NCBI GenBank assembly: GCA_004555635.1
Contig: SFHN01000047.1
Location: forward strand, 1-7,860
DNA: 7,860 bases
Direction: 5' to 3'
Source: [Eubacterium] saphenum
GTDB lineage: Bacteria > Bacillota > Clostridia > Oscillospirales > Ruminococcaceae
Below, piece after piece: positions 1 through 4,719 of this stretch (the stretch's first letter is position 1; every line of letters starts with the position of its first letter). The notes beneath the pieces are model-generated. The model made no database searches and was not told where the DNA came from. It saw nothing but the letters and a program-made list of their open reading frames with translations. The position numbers were made by a program, and so were the translations under genes.

Positions 1-175
1 AATTCAGATAGTTGCGGGTGTCGCTGTGGCAGCGGGCGCTGTTATCGGCGTTGTTATTTCAAGGATAAAGAAAAAGGCGAAGGAGAAGTTCAACATCGAC
101 CTCGAAAAGAAGGAAACCGAGGAGGACGTTGTAATATACGACGACAGCGACTCCGACGCTTCCGACAAGCAGTAA
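1..175 (+). CDS. C-terminal fragment of a single-span membrane protein (unrecognised)
   Basis: The reading frame starts before the window, is open from base 2, and ends at TAA 173-175, leaving 57 residues. Residues about 4-20 (VAGVAVAAGAVIGVVIS) form one Gly/Ala/Val-rich transmembrane segment. A basic stretch (RIKKKAKEK) follows, then a strongly acidic tail rich in Asp, Glu and Ser ending in DSDSDASDKQ. By the positive-inside rule the tail should be cytoplasmic, so the missing N-terminal part would be outside or very short. The family cannot be named from this tail. A GC-rich hairpin follows 20 bases after the stop. The gene converges on the M23 peptidase gene. Confidence 0.7.
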   Translation, partial: IQIVAGVAVAAGAVIGVVISRIKKKAKEKFNIDLEKKETEEDVVIYDDSDSDASDKQ

Positions 176-190
176 CGCTCCGCATATCCG

Positions 191-240
191 AAAAAAGCCC
201 CGCTCTCTGAAAGTTGTCCGCAGGCTGAGAGAGCGGGGTT
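191..240. terminator. GC-rich hairpin after the first gene, possible bidirectional terminator
   Basis: CCCCGCTCTCT (198-208) pairs perfectly with AGAGAGCGGGG (228-238) over 11 bp, with a 19-base loop. An A-tract (191-196) precedes the stem, so an RNA read on the minus strand would end in a good U-tract. On the plus strand the stem is followed only by TTATACTAT, a poor U-tract. Its position after the plus-strand stop suggests it ends that gene; its tract polarity suits minus-strand transcripts better. Confidence 0.6.
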
Positions 241-247
241 ATACTAT

Positions 248-548
248 GGCAATACCGCACAATTACCGGCAACTGCCGTTGTCCTCTGTTGGGCTGCGTC
301 CATGCCGCACAACAAAGGGCAGCCGTGCACAGCATTACTTCGTCCTCATTATACAATCTGACTACGACACGATGTCGGAAGGCGTTCGCCAAAAGCGCAG
401 CAAGGACGCTGCGCAACAGAAGCGAACGCACTATGACACGATGTCGGAAGGCGTTCGCCAAAAGCGCAGCAAGGACGCTGCGCAACTGAGGCGAACGCAC
501 TATAAATCTGACGGCGCAATCGCACGGCAATAATTATGCGGTATTGCC
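248..548. mobile_element. MITE-like 301-bp non-coding element with terminal inverted repeats
   Basis: The ends GGCAATACCGCACAATTA (248-265) and TAATTATGCGGTATTGCC (531-548) are inverted repeats matching at 17 of 18 positions. The element is flanked directly by CTAT on both sides (244-247 and 549-552; CTATG if the first terminal G is counted), which resembles a 4-5 bp target-site duplication. It contains a 69-bp tandem duplication and several small hairpins, and no credible gene. The open frames crossing it exist on both strands and reflect the in-frame 69-bp period. Together this fits a non-autonomous miniature inverted-repeat element. No transposase partner is visible here, and the family is not recognised. 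Confidence 0.55.
362..499. repeat. Two tandem 69-bp repeats, each with nested inverted repeats
   Basis: Copies span 362-430 and 431-499 and differ at three positions by my reading (365/434, 418/487, 421/490). In each copy an outer arm GCGTTCGC pairs with GCGAACGC (382-389 with 422-429; 451-458 with 491-498). It encloses an inner arm GCGCAGC pairing with GCTGCGC (395-401 with 408-414 in copy 1). The A-to-G difference at 490 adds an outer base pair in copy 2. The octamer AATCTGAC flanks the pair at 355-362 and 505-512, which may mark how the duplication arose. Confidence 0.85.
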
Positions 549-555
549 CTATGTT

Positions 556-591
556 TGCGGCTCGGTTATTTTGATACCGAGCGGCATTTTT
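556..591 (+). terminator. Plus-strand rho-independent terminator
   Basis: TGCGGCTCGGT (556-566) pairs with ACCGAGCGGCA (576-586), an 11-bp stem with one G-G mismatch and a 9-base loop, followed by TTTTT (587-591). The U-tract makes it a plus-strand terminator. It lies 380 bases past the plus-strand gene, on the far side of the repeat element. It may be a second terminator for that gene, separated from it when the element inserted. Confidence 0.6.
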
Positions 592-672
592 CAGCGCGCA
601 GCATATTGCCAACGCATTTTGTATGCTTGCGGGCTTGTGACCTGCGGCTTTACTTCGGCAAGCAAAATATAA
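592..672. other. Gene-free spacer between convergent terminators
   Basis: No gene is supported here. The only structure seen is a loose inverted repeat, TGCTTGC near 623-629 against GCAAGCA near 658-664, with about 28 bases between the arms. Open frames passing through lack ribosome binding sites and any recognisable protein character. It could be a dispersed intergenic repeat, but only one copy is present in the window. Confidence 0.35.
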
Positions 673-703
673 AACCGGCGGAAGCAATACACTTCCGCCG
701 GTT
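673..703 (-). terminator. Terminator of the M23 peptidase gene
   Basis: AACCGGCGGAAG (673-684) and CTTCCGCCGGTT (692-703) form a perfect 12-bp stem with a 7-base loop. On the minus strand the stem is followed by a T-rich run (TTTTATATTTT including the last stem bases). It begins 5 bases beyond the stop codon of the M23 gene. Confidence 0.88.
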
Positions 704-708
704 GCAAT

Positions 709-2505
709 TTAGTAATACTCTACGCACCACGGCGCTCTCTGGTGCCACGGCAGGTAGTCAATCGGGTCCAGCTTTGTGCCGCTGATACCGCCGCGTCTTA
801 TCTCAAAGTGCAGGTGCGTGCCTGTTGCCTGTCCCGTTGCGCCCATATCGCCTATCTGCTGTCCCTGCGTTACATACTGTCCCTCGGACACGCGCAGGTA
901 GCTCATATGACCGTATACGGTAACAAGGCCGTTTTCGTGCTGAATGATTACGCAGTAGCCGTAGTCGTAATACCACCGCGAAACAAGAACCTTTCCGGAA
1001 TCCGCCGCAACAATCGGCGAGCCGTAATAGTCCACGATGTCGATTCCCTTATGACCCCAATAGCCGCCGCGGGCATAAACCATCTCGCTGATTTTGCCGC
1101 CCGTTGCGCTTCCCACGGGCCAGTAGAACTGACCGTTTACGTTCTGTATGCTAATGTTGGAGTTCGGCGGGATAGGCTTTGTGCCGACCGCGATAATCTT
1201 CGGCACAGGTTCCGTAATCGTGTGGCGTGAAAGCTCCTTCCTGCGCACCTCTATGCCGTTTATGTAGGACACATCAGCCGTTACAGAATCGCTGCCGTAA
1301 ACGCCGAGCTGCGACACTGTCGTGCTGCCCTCGTAATGCGTGCTGTCATCAACGTACTGCGTTTCGTAGGGGGTGTCCTCGAGGTAGGTTTCCGTGCGTG
1401 TTACCGTGACGGCAAGGAACGGCTCCTCCTGATTCATCAGGAACTTGTCGCCAACGAAAACGGCGGTGTTTTCCGAGAATCCGGGGTTAAGCCTTGCGAC
1501 CTCCGCCATTGTCATACCGAGCTTTGTCGCGATTCCGTATGGCGAGTCGCCCTCGACCGCGGTGTAATACGCCGCGACGGACTTTTTCGAGGTAATCAGG
1601 CGGATTATCGAGCTTTCGCTTACCATACTGTCCGTAAGGTAAAGCCCCGGCTCAAACGTAATCGGCGTTTCAAACTGCACGGTTTCGTTCTCCGCGCCGG
1701 TGCGGTAAACGTCCAGCAGTTCTTCCAGCGTCTGCTCAATCTTCTCCTTGTCGCGAAGCGCGCCGTAGAACGAGTTTCCTATGTACATTCCGTAGCCGTT
1801 TTCCACCGTCGCGTCAAGCGAAGCAAGCAGGTTGTTCGCAAGCTGATACTTCGTGAGCGTAGGGTTTTGCCCGACCATTTCAAGCTCATATTCTGCTTCA
1901 AACGACACGGCGTTTTGTGTACTTCCGGTGTAGTTTATGCGCTGCTGCACCATTTTTTCGGCGGCGGTAAAGGTCGCTTCGTCGGTTACATAGCCGAAGA
2001 AATCGCCGTTTACGGTGAGCTTTAGCGCGTAGGTCATATTGTTCGCATAGGAGATTATGTTAATAAGGAAAATGCAGCTGATAACAGGCAGCGCGTAGTT
2101 GCATAGTGTAACCAGAACGCCGCGCTTTCCGAAAAGAATGCGCCCCGTGACCCTGAAAATTTCCAAGCAGCCCTTAAAGAAGCCATTTTCGCGGAAAGCG
2201 ATTTTCATTTCCGTCTTGCCGAGGGAAAACGCCTTAAAGTAGCGCACAAACGGCTTTGCGATAAACACGCCGAAGCGCTTCAGCCCCTTTGCGGCAAACG
2301 CGCCTAATTTTTTCAGCATCAGCCACACCTTTTTCAGCGCAACCATCAGAATGCCGCCGACAAAGCCCGCAGCGGTCATCAGGGCTATGAAAAAGTATTC
2401 GCCGAGGTCGGAGATTTTTTCGATAATGCTAAAATGTCGTATATTGTCTGCCGCGCTTGCAGCGTTATTTGCTTTAATGTCGGATTTGTTTTGTTTTTTG
2501 CTCAT
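709..2505 (-). CDS. Membrane-anchored LysM-G5-M23 peptidoglycan endopeptidase
   Basis: A 598-residue cell-wall hydrolase. The start chosen is MSKKQNKSD, with GGAGGAG ending 2 bases before the ATG; an upstream in-frame ATG (2556) lies before the promoter -10 and has no such site. Hydrophobic segments are at about 37-58 and 131-153, with a very basic stretch between them. Residues about 160-310 hold two similar segments (around TVNGDFFGYVTDEATF and YIGNSFYGALRDKEKI). A LysM domain (about 313-358) binds glycan, and a G5 domain (about 362-443) ends in IIAVGTKP. The M23 domain is at about 460-585. Zinc ligands are H485 and D489 (HKGID) and H566 (HLH), with catalytic H533 (YGHMS) and H564, so it should be active. 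It likely cuts peptide crosslinks outside the membrane. It is monocistronic, with its own promoter and terminator, and probably WalR-controlled. Confidence 0.93.
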   Translation of the reverse strand: MSKKQNKSDIKANNAASAADNIRHFSIIEKISDLGEYFFIALMTAAGFVGGILMVALKKVWLMLKKLGAFAAKGLKRFGVFIAKPFVRYFKAFSLGKTEMKIAFRENGFFKGCLEIFRVTGRILFGKRGVLVTLCNYALPVISCIFLINIISYANNMTYALKLTVNGDFFGYVTDEATFTAAEKMVQQRINYTGSTQNAVSFEAEYELEMVGQNPTLTKYQLANNLLASLDATVENGYGMYIGNSFYGALRDKEKIEQTLEELLDVYRTGAENETVQFETPITFEPGLYLTDSMVSESSIIRLITSKKSVAAYYTAVEGDSPYGIATKLGMTMAEVARLNPGFSENTAVFVGDKFLMNQEEPFLAVTVTRTETYLEDTPYETQYVDDSTHYEGSTTVSQLGVYGSDSVTADVSYINGIEVRRKELSRHTITEPVPKIIAVGTKPIPPNSNISIQNVNGQFYWPVGSATGGKISEMVYARGGYWGHKGIDIVDYYGSPIVAADSGKVLVSRWYYDYGYCVIIQHENGLVTVYGHMSYLRVSEGQYVTQGQQIGDMGATGQATGTHLHFEIRRGGISGTKLDPIDYLPWHQRAPWCVEYY

Positions 2506-2546
2506 AACTCCTCCTTGTCTTATTTTGAAGCATTTGCCACTTTTTA

Positions 2547-2575
2547 AGTATACCATAATAAAAAAGCAATTGCAA
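2547..2575 (-). promoter_or_regulatory. Promoter of the M23 peptidase gene
   Basis: Read on the minus strand: -35 TTGCAA (2570-2575), a 17-base spacer, and -10 TATACT (2547-2552) with an extended TGG immediately before it. Transcription should start near 2540, giving a leader of about 35 bases that contains the ribosome binding site. The -35 overlaps the last of three TGTAAC-type half-sites. Confidence 0.78.
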
Positions 2576-2598
2576 CCTTTTTGTAACCGTTTTGTAAC
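2571..2598 (+). promoter_or_regulatory. WalR (YycF)-type operator box
   Basis: TGTAAC (2582-2587), CGTTT, TGTAAC (2593-2598) matches exactly the Bacilli WalR consensus TGTWAH-N5-TGTWAH. A third, imperfect half-site TGCAAC (2571-2576) keeps the 11-bp period and overlaps the -35. The site sits just upstream of the promoter of a wall hydrolase, the class of gene WalR regulates in Bacillus and Staphylococcus. The box is seen directly; that a WalR homologue binds it is inferred. Confidence 0.6.
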
Positions 2599-2744
2599 TT
2601 CTGACGATGTTTTTTCATCTGTTTTTCACAATCGGAGTTTTGCGTTTTGGCATTTTTGCACAAAAAACCTGTGCGCAGGCGTAAAAAAATGCTTCGCCCA
2701 AAGCGGGGCAACATTAGAATAGCAAAACCCGATAAGGCGGCAAA

Positions 2745-2957
2745 ATTATAAACGGCAGGAATAGCTCCTGCCGTTCTGTAATTATGGTCGTAAAGTATAT
2801 GCGCACTCTCTGCAAAAGCAGCGCCCCTATCCCCAAGCCCGTGAGAAAACCTTTCGCTTATATCGTTTCTACTCACGGACAGAACCTATCGCAAAAGGCA
2901 CTCGGCAAATTCCGATAAGCCGATTACCGCTTTATCCCTCAATCATCGAAAAGCGCC
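2745..2957 (-). ncRNA. Candidate structured non-coding RNA, family not identified
   Basis: This gene-free stretch folds well as minus-strand RNA. Helices: 2919-2928 with 2897-2906 (10 bp, one A-G mismatch, one G-U); 2879-2885 with 2773-2779 (GUUCUGU/ACAGAAC, long-range, 7 bp); directly adjacent, 2872-2878 with 2839-2845 (CCGUGAG/CUCACGG, 7 bp); and a small hairpin at 2801-2824 with a UUUU loop. Bases 2891-2896 can pair with 2852-2857, crossing the third helix as a pseudoknot. GAUAA just 5' of the first helix can pair with UUAUC in its loop. The G-U pairs would be A-C mismatches on the plus strand, which supports the minus orientation. An extended -10 lies at the 5' end and a hairpin at the 3' end. 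A structured 3' UTR of the lipoprotein mRNA is the main alternative. Size and pseudoknots make the raiA RNA family worth testing first, but I do not recall its consensus well enough to call it. Confidence 0.5.
2751..2775 (-). terminator. Perfect hairpin at the 3' end of the candidate RNA
   Basis: AACGGCAGGA (2751-2760) and TCCTGCCGTT (2766-2775) form a perfect 10-bp stem with a 5-base loop. On the minus strand TATAATTTT follows, a usable but interrupted U-tract. Its 5' arm shares three bases (2773-2775) with the long-range helix of the candidate RNA, so the two may compete at their junction. Confidence 0.65.
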
Positions 2958-2963
2958 CCAAAT

Positions 2964-2972
2964 ATAATATCA
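2964..2972 (-). promoter_or_regulatory. Possible extended -10 promoter for the candidate RNA
   Basis: On the minus strand TGATATTAT reads as an extended -10 (TG-N-TATTAT). No good -35 is seen, which extended -10 promoters tolerate. The start would be near 2957. It lies in the loop between AAGCGCC (2951-2957) and GGCGCTT (2991-2997), a weak inverted repeat that takes in the lipoprotein stop codon. Confidence 0.35.
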
Positions 2973-2995
2973 GCCTAAAATCGTACTTTCGGCGC

Positions 2996-3700
2996 TTATT
3001 CATTGATCAGATTATCAACGGGGTAGGGGATATCGTACACCGCGTTCATATCCGACACGGTGATTTTTATGTTCACCTCGGTGGTTATGCCCTCGGCATC
3101 GGTCACCGTTCCCGTTTCGGTCATTGAGGTGATGTACCCGTCTGCGTCAAGCTCATACACCGCCGTAAGCGCCGAAAACGCGCTCACGTTGTCAAGCTGC
3201 CCTGCGGCGAAGCTGTTCAGCTTTTCGGGGTCGTAGACGTAGGTGATTTGCAGCGGCCCGTCGCTGCCGCCGATTGAGAACACGCTTTCGACAGACGTTC
3301 CGTCAAGGAAGAACAGGCTTCCGCGTGCGTAGGGGTAACGGTAGGTGCGGCTGTACAGGTTGTAGGCGTAGCTTTCGTCGTCGGGCGGGATAACGCGCCA
3401 GCCGTCGTCCTCCGCCTGCTTGTAGAAAAACTGCCCGCCATCGCTGAACGCGCGCTCCTCGCCCTCGCCGCCGTGCGAAGCGTAGCTGAACACCATCTCG
3501 TCCCGCTTGTTTATCATAAACGAGAACTCCATAATGTCCTCGCCCGAGGACAAATCTGTCATAGTTATCCTGCCGCTGTCGAGCTTTTCGTAAAGCTCCT
3601 TTGCGTTTTTGATGTCGTTGTAGTATTCGGGCATTTTCTGCATACAGCCGCAAAGCAGGCAGCCCGCCGCTAAAAATAAGCTTAACAACAGCTTTTTCAT
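2996..3700 (-). CDS. Secreted lipoprotein of unknown function
   Basis: A 234-residue protein with a lipoprotein signal: MKK, a Leu-rich hydrophobic core, and lipobox LCGC with the lipidated cysteine at C19. The mature part should sit on the outer face of the membrane. It opens with a short helical segment (NAKELYEKLDSG) and then reads as alternating strands rich in Tyr, Asp and Ser. This resembles, at the level of general character only, LolA-like or other beta-rich lipoproteins of Clostridia; no catalytic motif is visible. GGAGG lies 5 bases before the ATG. It follows the HPr terminator by about 30 bases. No convincing promoter of its own was found, so read-through from HPr or a promoter hidden in that terminator is possible. 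Calling it a lipoprotein is secure; its role is unknown. Confidence 0.85.
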   Translation of the reverse strand: MKKLLLSLFLAAGCLLCGCMQKMPEYYNDIKNAKELYEKLDSGRITMTDLSSGEDIMEFSFMINKRDEMVFSYASHGGEGEERAFSDGGQFFYKQAEDDGWRVIPPDDESYAYNLYSRTYRYPYARGSLFFLDGTSVESVFSIGGSDGPLQITYVYDPEKLNSFAAGQLDNVSAFSALTAVYELDADGYITSMTETGTVTDAEGITTEVNIKITVSDMNAVYDIPYPVDNLINE

Positions 3701-3731
3701 TTTTTCCTCCGTGGAAATCTGTATTGATAAT

Positions 3732-3768
3732 AAAAAAGAGGCAGAAACGGCGCTTTGCCGATTCTGCC
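3732..3768 (-). terminator. HPr terminator
   Basis: On the minus strand GGCAGAA (3762-3768) pairs with TTCTGCC (3740-3746), and inside it CGGC pairs with GCCG across a 5-base loop with one A-A-type mismatch (T-T on the RNA). A run of T follows (3737-3732). It sits 45 bases past the HPr stop, in the gap before the lipoprotein gene. Confidence 0.85.
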
Positions 3769-3812
3769 CCGTATGCCGCAGCGCGGCTTAAATTTCAGGA
3801 AAATAAAGCCGA

Positions 3813-4076
3813 TTACTCAGCGAAGCCGCTCTCAACGAGCTTTACAAGACCGTCAACAGCGAGCTGCTCATCAGAGCCGTCAGCGATGATGCGGATTTTT
3901 GCGCCGCCTACGATACCGAGTGAGAGGATGCCGAGCAGGGACTTTGCGTTTACTCTGCGCTCTTCCTTCTCAACCCAGATAGAGGACTTATACTCGTTTG
4001 CCTTCTGGATGAAGAATGTAGCGGGTCTTGCGTGTAAACCAACCTGATTTGTTACTTCGATGTCTTTCATGCACAT
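3813..4076 (-). CDS. ptsH: Phosphocarrier protein HPr of the PTS
   Basis: An 87-residue protein, the normal HPr length. HPr passes phosphate from enzyme I to sugar-specific EIIA proteins in the cytoplasm. The site VGLHARPATFF carries the phosphorylated His15. NAKSLLGILSLG carries Ser46, the HPr kinase/phosphorylase target that allows CcpA corepression in Firmicutes. His15 excludes the Crh paralogue, which lacks it. The start MCMKDIEV is chosen because GGAGG lies 9 bases upstream and it gives canonical numbering for both residues. It has its own promoter and terminator and is not next to a ptsI gene here; standalone HPr genes are common in Clostridia. Confidence 0.96.
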   Translation of the reverse strand: MCMKDIEVTNQVGLHARPATFFIQKANEYKSSIWVEKEERRVNAKSLLGILSLGIVGGAKIRIIADGSDEQLAVDGLVKLVESGFAE

Positions 4077-4186
4077 GATACATTACCTCCGATAAGAAAT
4101 TGCTTTGTCAAGCAGCTTGTCGTTTCTTTTGCTCTATGAAAAATCTATGATAAACGAGATGGGCTTTTGCTTCATCTCTTGTTACT

Positions 4187-4215
4187 AGTATAGCCAAAAA
4201 ATACTTTTCAGTCAA
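4187..4215 (-). promoter_or_regulatory. Promoter of the HPr gene
   Basis: Minus strand: -35 TTGACT (4210-4215), a 17-base spacer, -10 TATACT (4187-4192). This is close to consensus and implies strong expression. The start near 4180 gives a leader of about 100 bases. The leader has a 6-bp hairpin GAGATG/CATCTC (4160-4182 region) close to its 5' end and a small TGCTT/AAGCA hairpin nearer the ribosome binding site. Confidence 0.88.
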
Positions 4216-4476
4216 CAGAAATTTTACTTTTTTGCTTTTCAAGCGGTCAATTTCTGTTTTTTGGAGAATAATTCTAAGACGCAGCGGGCGGCTCTTGTGT
4301 ATTATTCACAAAAAACATTCAACAAAGTATTCAACATAAACATTAGTTTTCAACCGATGCGGAGCGCGCGGGGGCAGGGCGTATTTACACCGTTTTTATA
4401 TTCTTGTTTGGTATGCTGCCCAAAACATAAACCGTAGGGTAAACTCTTCTCCTCAGCTTATTAAAACGTCTTTTTT
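4216..4476. other. AT-rich gene-free stretch
   Basis: No gene or convincing promoter is seen. Small structures only: a TTGTG/CACAA hairpin (4295-4299 with 4307-4311), ATTCAACA twice with a 12-base period (4317-4324, 4329-4336), and distant GGGCAG/CTGCCC arms (4372-4377 with 4416-4421). Confidence 0.5.
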
Positions 4477-4684
4477 CATTTTTGATGGCATTGAGCCATC
4501 AAAAATGTTGGGGGAAAACTCTTGTTTTCCCCCAAACCCCTTTAGCGCTTTTGAACGCGTTTGCTGCGCTTCGCGCAGAGTGGTGGGGCTCTGCCCCACA
4601 CCCCGCTTCCTTTTGTGTCAAAAGGAAGCGAAAACCAAATTGCTTCGCGAATAGGTTGTTCGATAAGCCTAATGGGGTAGGCTT
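4477..4684. repeat. Array of six adjacent perfect hairpins (palindromic repeat cluster)
   Basis: Perfect hairpins follow one another: 4477-4507 (13 bp, loop 5), 4508-4535 (12 bp, loop 4), 4564-4578 (6 bp, loop 3), 4583-4599 (7 bp, loop 3), 4604-4630 (12 bp, loop 3) and 4665-4684 (7 bp, loop 6). The first two abut with no gap. None carries a proper U-tract on either strand. This is the character of a mosaic of dispersed palindromic repeats rather than one terminator, though it may stop or stabilise the GH43 transcript, which runs into it. A 76-codon open frame on the plus strand here is an artefact of the repeat. Confidence 0.75.
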
Positions 4685-4719
4685 GTGGCTTCTCCCTTTA
4701 GTCTTGCGTTGATTTTGTG

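Noticed and set aside
362..499. Possible CRISPR array
   Set aside because: There are only two contiguous copies with no unique spacers, and no cas genes.
246..687. Several overlapping open frames on both strands (up to 146 codons)
   Set aside because: They arise from the in-frame 69-bp repeat and flanking non-coding DNA, lack ribosome binding sites, and have no protein-like composition.
2544..2876. 110-codon open frame on the minus strand
   Set aside because: It starts at GTG with no good ribosome binding site, crosses a perfect terminator-like hairpin and overlaps the WalR-type box and part of the M23 promoter. The RNA fold explains the region better.
4106..4111. Perfect minus-strand TTGACA in the HPr leader
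   Set aside because: No -10 sequence lies 16-18 bases downstream, where the ribosome binding site and start codon fall instead; the upstream promoter is far better.
4265..4279. Dyad AGAATAATTCT resembling a PerR/Fur box
   Set aside because: Only about 10 of 14 positions match the 7-1-7 consensus and it is not placed at a recognised promoter.
4552..4565. Sequence close to a CcpA cre site (TGAACGCGTTTGCT)
   Set aside because: It misses one conserved A, lies downstream of GH43 inside the hairpin array, and is not near a promoter.
4482..4712. 76-codon open frame on the plus strand
   Set aside because: It is a translation of the hairpin array, without a ribosome binding site or promoter.
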